From Rhodanobacter denitrificans (GTDB taxonomy: Bacteria > Pseudomonadota > Gammaproteobacteria > Xanthomonadales > Rhodanobacteraceae), in assembly GCF_003335105.1 (NCBI RefSeq), contig NZ_QFWQ01000005.1:186001-250000 (forward strand): 64,000 bases of DNA, read 5' to 3'. The translations under genes and the position numbers were made by a program. This document shows, piece by piece, positions 25,201 to 36,001 of this stretch (the first letter of the stretch is position 1; each line of letters begins with the position of its first letter). The notes under the pieces are model-generated. The model made no database searches. It saw nothing but the letters and a program-made list of their open reading frames with translations, and was not told the origin of the DNA.

Positions 25201-27524
25201 GCGCGCAGCCGACCCAGAACACCGCGCCGAACCTCGTCAACATCGAGGTCGACGGCAAGCCGATCCAGGTACCCAAGGGCTCGATGATCATCGAAGCCAC
25301 CGACCGGGCCGGCGTCCCGATTCCGCGATTCTGCTATCACCGCAAGCTGCCGATCGCAGCGAGCTGCCGGCAGTGCCTGGTCGAGGTGGAGATGGGCGGC
25401 CGCCCGATGCCGAAGCCGCAACCGGCCTGTGCCACGCCAGTGGCCGAAGGCATGAAGGTACTGACCCGTTCGGACAAGGCGCTGCACGCGCAGCGCAACG
25501 TGATGGAATTCCTGCTGATCAACCATCCGCTGGACTGTCCGATCTGCGACCAGGGCGGCGAGTGCGAACTGCAGGACATGGCGCTGGGCTACGGTCGCAG
25601 CGTGTCGCGCTTCACCGAGCGCAAGCGCACCGTCGCCGACGAGAACATCGGCCCGCTGGTCGCCACCGAGATGACGCGTTGCATCCATTGCACGCGCTGC
25701 GTCCGTTTCATCAGCGAGATCGCCGGCACCTACGAGCTGGGCGACATGGATCGCGGCGACCGGCATGTAATCGGCACGTATATCGGCAAGAACATCGAGA
25801 GCGAGCTCTCGGGCAACATCATCGACGTCTGTCCGGTCGGGGCGCTCACCGACAAGCCGTTCCAGTTCAAGGCGCGCGCGTGGGAACTGGTCGCCAAGCC
25901 GTCGATCGGCTATCACGACGCGCTGGGTTCCAACTTGTGGCTGCACACCCGCCGTGGCGAGGTGCTGCGCACGGTGCCGCGCGACAACGAGGCCGTCAAC
26001 GAGTGCTGGTTGTCCGACCGCGATCGCTACAGCCATCAGGGCATGTACGCCGCCGACCGCATCGGCGCGCCGGAGGTGAAGCGCAACGGCCAGTGGCAGG
26101 CGACCACCTGGGAAGACGCGCTGCAGGTCGCGGGCGACGCGCTGAAGAAGGCGCCGGGCAGCGAGCTGGGCATCCTGCTGCACCCGGCCACCTCGAACGA
26201 GGAGGGCGACCTGCTGATGCGGCTGGCCCGCGGTCTGGGCAGCGCACACGTCGATCATCGTCTGCGCCAGCTCGACTTTGCCGACAACGCCGTGGCGCGG
26301 CCGTTCGCGCTGCCAGTGGCGGAGATCGAGCAGATCCGGACTGCCTTGCTGATCGGTTCCGACCTGCGTCATGAAATGCCGCTGCTGAACCACCGCCTGC
26401 ACCAGGCGACCAAGAAGGGCGCGAAGGTTTACGCGGTCAACCCGGCGCGCTTCGATTTCAACCACAAGCTGGCTGGCGAGTCGATCGTGGCGCCGCAGGC
26501 GCTGGTCGACGCACTGCTGGCGCTGGCCAGCGCCGCCGTGGCCGTTGGCGTGACCGCACCGGCGGCACTGGCCGAGGCGATCGCGTCGGCACAGAGCGAC
26601 CAGGGCGACCGCGACACGATCGCCGCACTGAAGTCGGGCAAGGCTGTGGTGATCCTCGGCGAGGCCGCGGTGACCCACCCGCAGGCATCATGGCTGCGTG
26701 CGATTGCCCGGTTCATCGCCGATGCCACGGGCGCCGGCTACGACGAACTGCCGGTCGGCGCGAATGCCGTCGGCCTGGCGCGGCTCGGCGTGGTGCCGGG
26801 CAACGGCGGGTTGGATGCGCAGGCGATGCTGGCGCAGCCGCGCAAGAGCTACCTGCTGTACGGTGTCGAGCCGCCGCACGATTTTGCCGATGGCGGCGCG
26901 GCCTTGAAAGCGCTGCGTGGCGCGGATCAGGTGGTGGCGTTCAGCGCCTATTCCAGTGCCGCGCTTCGCGAGGTGGCTGACGTGATCCTGCCGATTGCAC
27001 TCTTGCCGGAGATCGACGCGACCCTGGTCAACGTCGATGGACTGGCCCAGGGCGTGGGGGCCGGCGCGAAGGCGCCGGGCGAGGCCCGGCAGGGCTGGAA
27101 GGTGTTGCGTGCGCTGGGTGGCGCCCTGCAACTGACCGGCTTCGAGTTCGACGATCTCGCTGGTCTGCGCGACGGCATCACCGAACGTGCCGCCGCGCCG
27201 CGCAGTGGCCTGGCCATACGCACGGCCGTCACCGGTCTGACGCGCCTGGCCACCTGGCCGATCTACCGCAGCGACGCGGTATTGCGCCGCGCGACGGCGT
27301 TGAATGCGCACCCGTTGAACCGTGCGCCCGCGGTGCGCCTGAATGCCGCGGAAGCCGGCCGGCATGGCCTCGCCGTCGGCGACCGGGTGCGTGCCGCCGA
27401 CGCGCTGCTGCCGCTGGTGATCGATGCCGCCGTGCCCGATGGCGCGGTGTGGATCGAGGCGGCCCAGGACCTCATCGTCACGCTGCCGCCCTACGGCGCG
27501 GCCATCACCTTGGGCAAGGCATAA
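25197..27524 (+). CDS. nuoG: NADH-quinone oxidoreductase subunit G
   Basis: A 775-residue 75-kDa-type subunit carrying three or more Fe-S clusters. The N-terminal ferredoxin domain has Cys46, Cys57, Cys60 and Cys78 ([2Fe-2S] N1b). His110 with Cys114, Cys117 and Cys123 bind N5, and Cys162, Cys165, Cys168 and Cys212 bind N4. A degenerate molybdopterin-oxidoreductase domain fills the rest. It is shorter than the 900-residue E. coli form and lacks an obvious set of ligands for the extra N7 cluster. Confidence 0.96.
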   Translation: MSAQPTQNTAPNLVNIEVDGKPIQVPKGSMIIEATDRAGVPIPRFCYHRKLPIAASCRQCLVEVEMGGRPMPKPQPACATPVAEGMKVLTRSDKALHAQRNVMEFLLINHPLDCPICDQGGECELQDMALGYGRSVSRFTERKRTVADENIGPLVATEMTRCIHCTRCVRFISEIAGTYELGDMDRGDRHVIGTYIGKNIESELSGNIIDVCPVGALTDKPFQFKARAWELVAKPSIGYHDALGSNLWLHTRRGEVLRTVPRDNEAVNECWLSDRDRYSHQGMYAADRIGAPEVKRNGQWQATTWEDALQVAGDALKKAPGSELGILLHPATSNEEGDLLMRLARGLGSAHVDHRLRQLDFADNAVARPFALPVAEIEQIRTALLIGSDLRHEMPLLNHRLHQATKKGAKVYAVNPARFDFNHKLAGESIVAPQALVDALLALASAAVAVGVTAPAALAEAIASAQSDQGDRDTIAALKSGKAVVILGEAAVTHPQASWLRAIARFIADATGAGYDELPVGANAVGLARLGVVPGNGGLDAQAMLAQPRKSYLLYGVEPPHDFADGGAALKALRGADQVVAFSAYSSAALREVADVILPIALLPEIDATLVNVDGLAQGVGAGAKAPGEARQGWKVLRALGGALQLTGFEFDDLAGLRDGITERAAAPRSGLAIRTAVTGLTRLATWPIYRSDAVLRRATALNAHPLNRAPAVRLNAAEAGRHGLAVGDRVRAADALLPLVIDAAVPDGAVWIEAAQDLIVTLPPYGAAITLGKA

Positions 27525-27529
27525 GCATC

Positions 27530-28558
27530 ATGGCTGATCAACTCATCAACCAGCTCGTGTGGCCGATCATCTACATCCTGTGCATCGTGCTGCCACTGGT
27601 GCTGGCGGTGGCGATGTTCGTCTACTGGGAGCGCAAGGTTCTCGGCTGGATGCACGTGCGCATGGGGCCGAACAAGGTCGGCCCGTTCGGCCTGCTGCAG
27701 GCCTTTGCCGACGTGGTCAAGCTGCTGATCAAGGAAGTGATCCTGCCGACCAAGGCGAACCGCTTCCTGTACTACATGGCGCCGATGATCGCGCTGGTTC
27801 CCGCGCTGGCGGTATGGGCGGTGGTTCCATTCAGCAGCACGATGGTGCTGTCCAACGCCAACGCCGGCGTGTTGTACCTGCTGGCGATGACCTCGATGGG
27901 CGTGTACGGCATCATCATCGCCGGCTGGGCGTCCAACTCGCGCTATGCGCTGCTCGGCGCGATGCGTTCGGCGGCGCAGGTGATTTCCTACGAACTGGCG
28001 ATGGGCCTGTGCCTGGTCTGCGTGCTGGTGCTGGCCGGCTCGCTGAACCTCAGTGCGATCGTCAACGCGCAGGCCGGCAACAAGGGCATCTTCGACTGGT
28101 TCTGGCTGCCGCTGCTGCCGGTGTTCGTGGTGTACTTCATCTCCGGTGTGGCCGAGACCAACCGCGCGCCGTTCGACGTGGCCGAGGGCGAGTCGGAGAT
28201 CGTCGCCGGCTTCCACGTGGAATATTCCGGCTCGGCATTCGCGCTGTTCTTCCTGGCCGAATACGCCAACATGATTCTCGTCAGCTTCCTTGCAGCGGTG
28301 CTGTTCATGGGCGGCTGGCTGTCGCCGTTCCCGGTCTCGTGGGGCTTCATCGGCCATGGCGGCTTCCCCTGGCTGCTGATCAAGGCGTTCCTGTTCTCCT
28401 TCATGTTCCTGTGGTTCCGCGCCACCTTCCCGCGCTATCGCTATGACCAGATCATGCGGCTGGGCTGGAAGGTGTTCATTCCCATCGCCATCGCGTGGGT
28501 CTTCGTGGCCGGTTGCCTGAAGTACTGGGGCCTGGTCAGCATCGGCACGGGGGCATAA
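27530..28558 (+). CDS. nuoH: NADH-quinone oxidoreductase subunit H
   Basis: A 342-residue membrane subunit with about eight transmembrane helices, at the junction of the two arms. Signatures: [20 protein letters not shown] near the N-terminus, SYELAMGL, and the acidic loop [20 protein letters not shown] that helps shape the quinone tunnel. Start ATG lies 5 bp after the nuoG stop. Confidence 0.97.
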   Translation: MADQLINQLVWPIIYILCIVLPLVLAVAMFVYWERKVLGWMHVRMGPNKVGPFGLLQAFADVVKLLIKEVILPTKANRFLYYMAPMIALVPALAVWAVVPFSSTMVLSNANAGVLYLLAMTSMGVYGIIIAGWASNSRYALLGAMRSAAQVISYELAMGLCLVCVLVLAGSLNLSAIVNAQAGNKGIFDWFWLPLLPVFVVYFISGVAETNRAPFDVAEGESEIVAGFHVEYSGSAFALFFLAEYANMILVSFLAAVLFMGGWLSPFPVSWGFIGHGGFPWLLIKAFLFSFMFLWFRATFPRYRYDQIMRLGWKVFIPIAIAWVFVAGCLKYWGLVSIGTGA

Positions 28559-28561
28559 GCC

Positions 28562-29053
28562 ATGAGTCGCGTTACCGGTTATTTCAAGAGTCTGCTGCTG
28601 GTCGAGCTGGTCCAGGGCATGGGCGTGACCCTGCGCTACCTGTTCAAGCCGAAGTACACGATGCGCTACCCGATGGAGCACATCCCCAAGTCGAACCGCT
28701 TCCGCGGCCTGCACGCACTGCGCCGTTACGCGAATGGCGAGGAGCGCTGCATCGCCTGCAAGCTGTGCGAGGCGGTGTGCCCCGCGCTGGCGATCACCAT
28801 CGACTCGGCGCCGCGCGAGAGCGACGGCCAGCGCCGCACTACCCGCTACGAGATCGACCTGTTCAAGTGCATCTATTGCGGCTTCTGCGAGGAGAGCTGC
28901 CCGGTCGATTCGATCGTCGAGACGTCGATCCACGAGTATCACTTCGAGAATCGCGGCGAGAACGTGGTGGACAAGCAGAAACTGCTCGCCATCGGTGACC
29001 GCTTCGAACAGCAGATCGCCGCCGACCGCGCGCAAGACGCGGCGTACCGCTGA
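28562..29053 (+). CDS. nuoI: NADH-quinone oxidoreductase subunit I
   Basis: A 163-residue ferredoxin-like subunit with two [4Fe-4S] clusters, N6a and N6b. Ligands are Cys63, 66, 69, 73 ([12 protein letters not shown]) and Cys103, 106, 109, 113 ([12 protein letters not shown]). An amphipathic N-terminus ([17 protein letters not shown]) lies along the membrane. Starts 3 bp after nuoH. Confidence 0.97.
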   Translation: MSRVTGYFKSLLLVELVQGMGVTLRYLFKPKYTMRYPMEHIPKSNRFRGLHALRRYANGEERCIACKLCEAVCPALAITIDSAPRESDGQRRTTRYEIDLFKCIYCGFCEESCPVDSIVETSIHEYHFENRGENVVDKQKLLAIGDRFEQQIAADRAQDAAYR

Positions 29054-29061
29054 GGCCAACG

Positions 29062-29709
29062 ATGAATCCCCAACTGTTGCAACTCATCTGTTTCTACGCC
29101 TTCGGTTTCGTCACCGTCGCCGCGGCATTGTCGGTGATCACGCTGAAGAACAGCGTGCACGCGGTGCTGGCGCTGGTGCTCACATTCTTCAGTGCGGCCT
29201 GCCTGTGGCTACTGCTCGAGGCCGAGTTCCTGGCCTTGGCGCTGATCGTGGTCTACGTGGGCGCGGTGATGGTGCTGTTCCTGTTCGTGGTGATGATGCT
29301 CGACATCGACCAGGAGAAGCTGCGCGAGGGCTTCGTGAAATTCCTGCCGGTAGGCTTGATCGTGGCCGCGGTGATGCTGGTGGAGATGCTCGGCCTGATC
29401 GGCGTGCGCGCGATGCAGACAAAGATAATGGGTGCCGACCCTGCGCTGGCCGCGGGCATGACCAACAATACCGAATGGCTTGGTCATGCGCTGTACACGA
29501 AGTTCCTGCTGCCGTTCGAGATCGCCGCGCTGATCCTCACCGTGGGCATCGTGGCGGCCGTGGCGCTGACCCTGCGCGAGCGCCGTGACGCGCGCCACGA
29601 ATCGGCCAGCCAGCAGGTCAAGGTCAATCCGCGCGACCGGGTGCGCATCGTGAAGATGGCCCCCGTCCGCCCCGACGAATCGACCGCATCACAGGAGCCG
29701 CAGCCATGA
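29062..29709 (+). CDS. nuoJ: NADH-quinone oxidoreductase subunit J
   Basis: A 215-residue membrane subunit with five transmembrane helices. The third helix [16 protein letters not shown] contains the pi-bulge region important for coupling. The C-terminal 35 residues are charged and cytoplasmic. The stop overlaps nuoK (ATGA). Confidence 0.95.
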   Translation: MNPQLLQLICFYAFGFVTVAAALSVITLKNSVHAVLALVLTFFSAACLWLLLEAEFLALALIVVYVGAVMVLFLFVVMMLDIDQEKLREGFVKFLPVGLIVAAVMLVEMLGLIGVRAMQTKIMGADPALAAGMTNNTEWLGHALYTKFLLPFEIAALILTVGIVAAVALTLRERRDARHESASQQVKVNPRDRVRIVKMAPVRPDESTASQEPQP

Positions 29710-30011
29710 TCTCGCTCGCGCACTACATCGTGCTCGGCGCGGTGCTGTTCTGCATCGCCGTCGCCGGCATGTTCATCAACCGCAAGAACGTGATCGTGCT
29801 GCTGATGTCGATCGAGCTGATGCTGCTCGCCGTGAACATGAACTTCGTGGCGTTCTCGCGTTTCCTCGGGGATGTGGCGGGGCAGGTGTTCGTGTTCTTC
29901 ATCCTTACCGTGGCCGCGGCGGAAGCCGCCATCGGCCTGGCGATCCTGGTGCTGCTGTTCCGTACGCGCAGCACGATCAATATCGCCGACATCGACAGCA
30001 TGAAGGGCTGA
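29706..30011 (+). CDS. nuoK: NADH-quinone oxidoreductase subunit K
   Basis: A 101-residue subunit with three transmembrane helices. Two membrane glutamates that take part in proton transfer are visible in [13 protein letters not shown] and [14 protein letters not shown]. It overlaps nuoJ by 4 bp. Confidence 0.97.
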   Translation: MISLAHYIVLGAVLFCIAVAGMFINRKNVIVLLMSIELMLLAVNMNFVAFSRFLGDVAGQVFVFFILTVAAAEAAIGLAILVLLFRTRSTINIADIDSMKG

Positions 30012-30015
30012 TCAC

Positions 30016-32109
30016 ATGGGTCTTTCCACTTCCATCCTGCTGACGATCGCACTGGCGCCGCTGGTGGGCTGCGTGCTGGCCGGTTTCCTGGGCAAGTTCC
30101 TGGGTCGTGCCGGTTCGCATACCGTCACCATCCTCGGCGTGGCGGTGTCGTGCGCGCTGTCGTTCTACGTGTTGTACCAGCTCACCGTGGGCGGCGCGCC
30201 CGAATACAACCAGAACATCTACACCTGGTTCCAGATCGGCCCGTTCAACGCCAGCGTCGGCTTCATGGTGGACCGCCTGACCGCGCTGATGCTGGTGGTG
30301 GTGAGCTTCGTGTCGCTGCTGGTGCACGTCTACACCATCGGCTACATGGCCGACGACGACGGCTACACCCGCTTCTTCAGCTACATCTCGCTGTTCACCT
30401 TCTCGATGTTCATGCTGGTGATGAGCAACAACTTCATGCAGCTGTTCTTCGGCTGGGAAGCGGTGGGTCTGGTGTCGTACCTGCTGATCGGCTTCTGGTA
30501 CAAGCGGCCGACCGCGATCTTCGCCAACCTCAAGGCGTTCCTGGTCAACCGCGTGGGCGACTTCGGCTTCCTGCTCGGCATCGCGGCGGTGCTGTATTTC
30601 CTCGGCACGCTGGACTACGCCACCGCGTTCGCCGCGGCCCCCGGCCTGGCCGGCAAGACCCTGCAGATCACCGCGCACACGCAGTGGGACGCGGCCACGG
30701 TGATCTGCATCTGCCTGTTCGTCGGCGCGATGGGCAAGTCGGCGCAGGTGCCGCTGCACGTGTGGCTGCCCGACTCGATGGAGGGCCCGACCCCGATCTC
30801 CGCGCTGATCCATGCGGCGACGATGGTCACCGCCGGCATCTTCATGGTGGCGCGCATGTCGCCGCTGTTCGAGATGTCGTCGACCGCGCTGAGCTTCGTG
30901 CTGGTGATCGGCGCCACCACCGCGCTGTTCACCGGCCTGATTGGCATCGTCCAGAATGACATCAAGCGGGTGATCGCGTACTCCACGCTGTCGCAGCTGG
31001 GCTACATGACGGTGGCGCTGGGCGTGTCGATGTACTCGGGCGCGGTGTTCCACCTGATGACCCATGCGTTCTTCAAGGCACTGCTGTTCCTCGGTGCCGG
31101 CTCGGTGATCATCGCGATGCATCACGAGCAGGACATGCGCTACATGGGCGGCCTGCGCAAGTACATGCCGATTACCTGGATCACCATGTGGATCGGTTCG
31201 CTGGCGCTGGTGGCGGTGCCGTTCACCTCCGGCTTCTATTCGAAGGATGCGATCATCGAGGCGGTCGGCCTCTCGCACCGCTGGGGCGCGCACTATGCCT
31301 ACTTCTGCGTGATGGCCGGTGCGCTGGTGACGGGGCTGTACACGTTCCGCCAGATGTACCTCACGTTCCACGGCAAGGAGCGCTTCACCGTGGTGGCTGC
31401 CCATGGTGACGAGCACGAGCCGGCGCCCAGCGATCTCGTCTACGACGTGCATGTTTCGGCCGATTCGCACGAGGACGAGCACCACAGCGGCGGCCAGCCC
31501 GGCGTGCTGCATCATCCGCCGAAGGAGTCGCCATGGGTGGTGACGCTGCCGCTGGTGCTGCTGGCGATCCCGTCGCTGCTGGTGGGCTTCTTCACGGTCG
31601 GTCCCACCTTGTTCGGCAACTGGTTCCGTGGCGCGATCCATGTGGACGAGGCGAACAACGTGCTGGCCGAGCTGGGCCACGAATTCCACGGCGCGGCGGC
31701 GATGGCGCTGCATGGGTTCACCCAGCTGCCTTTCCTGCTGGTGCTCGTCGCCTTCGTGACCACCACCTACATCTACCTTTTCAACCCGGCGCTGGCGGAC
31801 CGGATCAAGTCCGCGCTGAAGCCGCTGTGGACGGTGCTCGATCGCAAGTACTGGGTCGACGACGTGTACTTCGCGGTGTTTGCCCGCGGCGGCGTGCTGC
31901 TTGGCCGCGGGTTCTGGAAGGCCAGCGAGACGGCGCTGATCGACGGCGCGATGGTCAACGGCTCGGTGAGCCTGGTGCACCGTATCGCCGCCACGATGCG
32001 CCGCCTGCAGTCGGGCTACCTCTATCACTACGCCTTCGCGATGATCCTCGGCCTGATCCTGCTGCTTGGCGGGTATTGGCTGGTCGGATCCGGGCTGACC
32101 GGGCAATAA
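30016..32109 (+). CDS. nuoL: NADH-quinone oxidoreductase subunit L
   Basis: A 697-residue antiporter-like proton-pumping subunit with about 16 transmembrane helices and the long lateral helix at the C-terminus. Key residues are the Glu in FFGWEAVGLVSYLLIG and the Lys in GKSAQVPLHVWLPDSMEGPT. It is longer than E. coli NuoL (613 residues). About 45 extra residues, near 460-507, form a His- and acid-rich loop (HGDEHEPAPSD, then SHEDEHHSGGQ) between membrane helices. Confidence 0.96.
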   Translation: MGLSTSILLTIALAPLVGCVLAGFLGKFLGRAGSHTVTILGVAVSCALSFYVLYQLTVGGAPEYNQNIYTWFQIGPFNASVGFMVDRLTALMLVVVSFVSLLVHVYTIGYMADDDGYTRFFSYISLFTFSMFMLVMSNNFMQLFFGWEAVGLVSYLLIGFWYKRPTAIFANLKAFLVNRVGDFGFLLGIAAVLYFLGTLDYATAFAAAPGLAGKTLQITAHTQWDAATVICICLFVGAMGKSAQVPLHVWLPDSMEGPTPISALIHAATMVTAGIFMVARMSPLFEMSSTALSFVLVIGATTALFTGLIGIVQNDIKRVIAYSTLSQLGYMTVALGVSMYSGAVFHLMTHAFFKALLFLGAGSVIIAMHHEQDMRYMGGLRKYMPITWITMWIGSLALVAVPFTSGFYSKDAIIEAVGLSHRWGAHYAYFCVMAGALVTGLYTFRQMYLTFHGKERFTVVAAHGDEHEPAPSDLVYDVHVSADSHEDEHHSGGQPGVLHHPPKESPWVVTLPLVLLAIPSLLVGFFTVGPTLFGNWFRGAIHVDEANNVLAELGHEFHGAAAMALHGFTQLPFLLVLVAFVTTTYIYLFNPALADRIKSALKPLWTVLDRKYWVDDVYFAVFARGGVLLGRGFWKASETALIDGAMVNGSVSLVHRIAATMRRLQSGYLYHYAFAMILGLILLLGGYWLVGSGLTGQ

Positions 32110-32123
32110 GGGAAACGGGATCC

Positions 32124-33632
32124 ATGTTCAATCACTTGCTCAGCCTGCTGATCTGGCTACCCGTCGTCGGAGCCATCCCGGTGCTGCTTGCCGGCTCGGC
32201 CCGGCCCAACCTGGCGCGTTGGCTGTCGCTGCTGGTGGCGGTGCTGACCTTCGTGGTCAGCCTGTTCCTGCTGGTGCAGTACAACCCTGGCGGCGCCGCG
32301 ATGCAGCTGGTCGAGAGCCACCTGTGGATTGCCTCCTGGGGCGTCCACTACGGCCTGGCGGTCGACGGCATCTCGGTGGCGCTGATCGTGATGACCACCT
32401 TCGTCGGCATCCTGGTGATCGCCGGCGCGTGGGAGGTCATCCAGGACAAGCCGCACCAGTACATGGCCGCGATGCTTATCCTCGAGGGCCTGCTGATCGG
32501 CGTGTTCTGCGCCACCGACGCGCTGCTGTTCTATGCGCTGTTCGAGGCCATCCTGATCCCGATGTTCATCCTGATCGGCATCTGGGGCGGCCCGCGCCGC
32601 GTGTACGCGACGCTGAAGTTCTTCATCTACACGTTCTTCGGCTCGGTCTTCATGCTGATCGCGCTGCTTTACCTGTACCAGAAGGCGCATACGTTCGACC
32701 TGGCCACGCTGGCCGCGCTGCCGCTGACGTTCACCGAGCAGGCCTGGATCTTCTTCGCGTTCCTGATCGCCTTCGCGATCAAGGTGCCGATGGTGCCGGT
32801 GCACACCTGGCTGCCGGACGCCCACGTCGAGGCGCCGACCGGCGGTTCGGTGGTGCTGGCGGCGGTGATGCTGAAGGTCGGCACCTACGGCATGCTGCGT
32901 TTCATCCTGCCGATCGTGCCCGATGCCGGTGCGCATTTCGCCTGGCTGGTGATCGTGCTCAGCCTGGTCGCGATCGTCTACATCGGTTACGTCGCGCTGG
33001 TGCAGGAGGACATGAAGAAGCTGGTGGCGTACTCGTCCGTGGCGCACATGGGCTTCGTCACGCTGGGCATCTTCATCGCCTTCATGCTGGTGCGCGATCA
33101 AGGCCACACCGACATGGCGATGCTCGGCATGCAGGGCGCGATGATCCAGATGATCTCGCACGGCTTCGTCTCCGGCGCGATGTTCACCTGCATCGGCGTG
33201 ATGTACGACCGCCTGCACACGCGCCTGATCAAGGATTACGGCGGCGTGATCAATGCGATGCCGTGGTTCGGCTTCTTCTACGTGCTGTTCGCGATGGCCA
33301 ACTGCGGCCTGCCGGGCACCAGCGGTTTCGTGGGCGAGTTCATGGTGATCCTGGCCAGCTTCACCGCCAATCCGTGGATCGCGCTGTTCGCCGCGTTCAC
33401 CCTGGTCATCGGCGCGGGCTACACGCTGTGGCTGGTCAAGCGCGTGCTGTGGGGCGCGATCACCAACCCGCACGTGGCGGAGATGAAGGAGATCAACGGA
33501 CGCGAGACATTCGTGCTGGCCGCCTTCGCCGCCGCCGTGCTGGCGCTGGGCATCTGGCCGCAGCCGCTGGTCCACCTGATGGACAGCTCGGTGTCGCAAC
33601 TGGTGCAGCAGCTGGCCATTCACAAGATCTGA
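32124..33632 (+). CDS. nuoM: NADH-quinone oxidoreductase subunit M
   Basis: A 502-residue antiporter-like subunit with about 14 transmembrane helices. The pumping residues are the Glu in YALFEAILIPMFILIG and the Lys in IKVPMVPVHTWLPDAHVEAP; another Lys follows in VMLKVGTYG. Starts 14 bp after nuoL with a GGGAAACGGGA upstream stretch. Confidence 0.97.
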   Translation: MFNHLLSLLIWLPVVGAIPVLLAGSARPNLARWLSLLVAVLTFVVSLFLLVQYNPGGAAMQLVESHLWIASWGVHYGLAVDGISVALIVMTTFVGILVIAGAWEVIQDKPHQYMAAMLILEGLLIGVFCATDALLFYALFEAILIPMFILIGIWGGPRRVYATLKFFIYTFFGSVFMLIALLYLYQKAHTFDLATLAALPLTFTEQAWIFFAFLIAFAIKVPMVPVHTWLPDAHVEAPTGGSVVLAAVMLKVGTYGMLRFILPIVPDAGAHFAWLVIVLSLVAIVYIGYVALVQEDMKKLVAYSSVAHMGFVTLGIFIAFMLVRDQGHTDMAMLGMQGAMIQMISHGFVSGAMFTCIGVMYDRLHTRLIKDYGGVINAMPWFGFFYVLFAMANCGLPGTSGFVGEFMVILASFTANPWIALFAAFTLVIGAGYTLWLVKRVLWGAITNPHVAEMKEINGRETFVLAAFAAAVLALGIWPQPLVHLMDSSVSQLVQQLAIHKI

Positions 33633-33644
33633 TCGGGACCCGAC

Positions 33645-35099
33645 ATGCCGACTTTCAATGACATCCTGATCCTGCTGCCGGAGTTCTACCTGGTGGCGGC
33701 GGCGTGCCTGCTGCTGCTGCTGGACGCCTTCATGAAGCCCGCGCAGCGGCCGCTGCTGCACTGGATCTCGATCGCCGTGCTGCTGGTGGCGATCTACCTG
33801 GTGGTCGCCGGGCAGCCGCCGCAGGCAGTCACCGCGTTCGGCGGCATGTTCGTACGCGACGACGTGGCCGAGATCCTCAAGGTGTTCGCGCTGGGCACCA
33901 CCGCGATGGTATTCGTCTACGCCCGTCCGTACCTGACCGACCGCAAGCTGGTCAGCGGCGAGTTCTACACGCTGATGATCTTCGCGGTGCTCGGCATCAT
34001 GCTGCTGGTCTCGGCAGGCAACCTGGTCACCGTCTACCTGGGACTGGAGCTGCTGTCGCTGTCGTCGTACGCGCTGGTGGCGCTGAACCGCGACGCGAAG
34101 CTGCCGCCGGAAGCGGCGATCAAGTACTTCGTGCTGGGCGCGCTGGCCTCGGGCATGCTGCTGTATGGCATGTCGATGGTCTACGGCGCTTCCGGCATGG
34201 GCGGCACGCCGACGCTGGACCTGGCGCAACTGCACAACGTGATGAGCTACACCACGGCGCCGACCCTGTTGCTGTTCGGCCTGGTCTTCATGGTCGTGGG
34301 CATCGGCTTCAAGCTGGGTGCCGCGCCATTCCACATGTGGATTCCCGACGTCTACCAGGGCGCGCCGACCCCGGTCACCACCTTCATCGCCTCGGGTTCG
34401 AAGCTGGCCGCGTTCGGCATGGCCTATCGCCTGCTCGACGCCGGCATGGGCGACCTGTCGCAGCATTGGCATCTGATGCTGGCGGTGCTCGCCGTGATTT
34501 CGCTGGCGATCGGCAACCTGGTCGCGATCGTGCAGACCAACCTCAAGCGCATGCTGGCGTACTCGACCATCTCGCACATGGGCTACCTGCTGCTGGGCCT
34601 TGCCGCCGCCGGCCCGGAAGGCTATGCCGCGGCGATGTTCTACGCGATCTGCTACGCACTGATGGGCGTGGCCGCGTTCGGCGTGATGCTGGCGCTGACC
34701 CGGGCCGGTTTCGAATGCGAGGAAATCGCCGACCTGAAGGGACTGAACCAGAAGTCGCCGTGGATGGCGTTCCTGATGCTGCTGGCGATGTTCTCGCTGG
34801 CCGGCGTGCCGCCGCTGTTCGGTTTCTGGGCCAAGGTGCTGGTGCTGGAGGCGGCGATCCACGCGAACATGCTGTGGCTCGCGATCGTCGGCATCGTGTT
34901 CGCCATCATCGGCTTGTACTACTACCTGTACGTGGTCAAGGTGATGTACTTCGACAAGCCGGTGGAAGGTGGCGCACTGCAGGCGCAGCCGGACCAGCCG
35001 TTGCGCGTGGTGCTGTCGCTCAATGCGTTGTCGCTGCTGGCGCTGGGTCTGTACTGGGGCCCGCTGCTGGCGTGGTGCCGGCACGCATTCGGCTTGTGA
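33645..35099 (+). CDS. nuoN: NADH-quinone oxidoreductase subunit N
   Basis: A 484-residue third antiporter-like subunit, last gene of the operon. Pumping residues are the Glu in [18 protein letters not shown] and the Lys in [20 protein letters not shown]. About 14 transmembrane helices. No intrinsic terminator is evident after it; the promoter of the tRNA gene begins 37 nt downstream, so some read-through into the tRNA unit is possible. Confidence 0.97.
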   Translation: MPTFNDILILLPEFYLVAAACLLLLLDAFMKPAQRPLLHWISIAVLLVAIYLVVAGQPPQAVTAFGGMFVRDDVAEILKVFALGTTAMVFVYARPYLTDRKLVSGEFYTLMIFAVLGIMLLVSAGNLVTVYLGLELLSLSSYALVALNRDAKLPPEAAIKYFVLGALASGMLLYGMSMVYGASGMGGTPTLDLAQLHNVMSYTTAPTLLLFGLVFMVVGIGFKLGAAPFHMWIPDVYQGAPTPVTTFIASGSKLAAFGMAYRLLDAGMGDLSQHWHLMLAVLAVISLAIGNLVAIVQTNLKRMLAYSTISHMGYLLLGLAAAGPEGYAAAMFYAICYALMGVAAFGVMLALTRAGFECEEIADLKGLNQKSPWMAFLMLLAMFSLAGVPPLFGFWAKVLVLEAAIHANMLWLAIVGIVFAIIGLYYYLYVVKVMYFDKPVEGGALQAQPDQPLRVVLSLNALSLLALGLYWGPLLAWCRHAFGL

Positions 35100-35135
35100 A
35101 TGCCTGCGGGGTGACGAATGCGAGGGATTCGAGGC

Positions 35136-35164
35136 TTGCAAGAAATCGGCCACCCCGGTAAACT
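35136..35164 (+). promoter_or_regulatory. Promoter of the initiator tRNA and probably the rimP-pnp superoperon
   Basis: TTGCAA (35136-35141), 17-bp spacer, TAAACT (35159-35164), with the mature tRNA 5' end 14 nt beyond. G-rich CTCTTCGG follows the -10; no perfect stringent GCGCC discriminator is seen. Confidence 0.65.
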
Positions 35165-35177
35165 CTTCGGACTCTGA

Positions 35178-35254
35178 TGCGGGGTGGAGCAGTCTGGCAG
35201 CTCGTCGGGCTCATAACCCGAAGGTCGCAGGTTCGAATCCTGCCCCCGCTACCA
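35178..35254 (+). tRNA. metY: Initiator tRNA-fMet (CAT anticodon)
   Basis: A 77-nt tRNA with encoded CCA. The anticodon arm has the three consecutive G-C pairs of initiator tRNAs (GGGCTCATAACCC, anticodon at 35212-35214). The acceptor stem has an unpaired first position: U1 faces U72, where E. coli has C1:A72. The T-loop is GGTTCGAATCC. Placement just upstream of rimP-nusA-infB equals that of E. coli metY. Confidence 0.96.
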
Positions 35255-35273
35255 GATCTTTCTTGATGCAAGA

Positions 35274-35296
35274 AAGCCTCCTCGTGAGGCTTTTTT
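35274..35296 (+). terminator. Intrinsic terminator after tRNA-fMet
   Basis: AAGCCTC (35274-35280) and GAGGCTT (35286-35292) around CTCGT, followed by TTTT to 35296. It lies 20 nt after the tRNA CCA end. Read-through is needed if the tRNA promoter also drives rimP. Confidence 0.85.
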
Positions 35297-35451
35297 GTTG
35301 GGCGCAAGGACGCGTCGTGCGGGGCCGCCTCGGGCAGCACCTGCATCGGAAGGAGCTGCATGGAGTGGGACATCGGCGAGATAGGGAAATGGGCCGTTGG
35401 AGCCCATTTTTTGTTTCTGCGGTTCTCACAGGTGATCTGGGAAGGCTACCC
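35297..35451 (+). promoter_or_regulatory. rimP leader region
   Basis: A 155-nt segment between the tRNA terminator and the rimP start. Its 3' half contains GGGACATCGGCGAGATAGGG and then a terminator-like hairpin with a T-run 40 nt before the ATG. A conserved rimP leader with such a terminator hairpin has been described in gammaproteobacteria; resemblance here is by position and shape only. Confidence 0.5.
35387..35412 (+). terminator. Attenuator-like hairpin in the rimP leader
   Basis: AAATGGGC (35387-35394) pairs with GCCCATTT (35402-35409) across CGTTGGA; six T's run from 35407 to 35412. It would stop transcription before rimP unless an antiterminating state forms. Confidence 0.6.
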
Positions 35452-35994
35452 ATGGATACACAGGCACTGGCGCAACGTTTCAGCGGGGTCCTGGCCGATC
35501 TGGGCCTGGAATGCCTCGGCGTGGAGTTCACCCCGTCGCACGGGCAGAGTACCCTGCGCGTTTATCTGGACTTGCTGGACAAGGAAGCGGGCGACGGCGA
35601 GCGCCGCGAGGTCGGTATCGAGGATTGTGAGACCGCCAGCCGCGAGCTGTCGGCCCTGCTCGACGTGGAAGACCCGGTTCCTGGCCATTACGTGCTGGAG
35701 GTTTCCTCGCCGGGCCTGGATCGGCCGCTGTTCACCGCTGCGCAGTTTGCGCGGGCTGGTGGGCAGGAAGTGAAAGTGCTGCTGAGGGCGCCGCTGGAGG
35801 GCCGTCGTCGCCTGCGCGGCAAGCTGGTTTCGGTGGAAGGCGAGCGCATCGTGCTGGAAGCCGAAGGCAAGACATTCGAATTCGACCATGCGCTGGTGGA
35901 AAGCGCGCGCGTGGTGCCGGACTGGGTGGCGCTCGGTTATGCGCCGCAGCCCAAGCCCGGCGGCAAGGCGCCCGCCAAGAAGAAGGTTGATTGA
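35452..35994 (+). CDS. rimP: Ribosome maturation factor RimP
   Basis: A 180-residue 30S assembly factor. Visible: the N-terminal [10 protein letters not shown], the central [33 protein letters not shown], and a C-terminal SH3-like domain ([17 protein letters not shown]). A Lys-rich tail (APAKKKVD) extends it beyond the 150-residue E. coli protein. ATG 35452 gives the family start [10 protein letters not shown]. It is the first protein gene of the rimP-nusA-infB group. Confidence 0.95.
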   Translation: MDTQALAQRFSGVLADLGLECLGVEFTPSHGQSTLRVYLDLLDKEAGDGERREVGIEDCETASRELSALLDVEDPVPGHYVLEVSSPGLDRPLFTAAQFARAGGQEVKVLLRAPLEGRRRLRGKLVSVEGERIVLEAEGKTFEFDHALVESARVVPDWVALGYAPQPKPGGKAPAKKKVD

Positions 35995-36001
35995 GGCTTT
36001 G

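Noticed and set aside
32157-35153. 998-residue minus-strand open frame opposite nuoM-nuoN
   Set aside because: His/Gln/Arg-rich antisense of two unmistakable complex I genes; no start signal or family resemblance.
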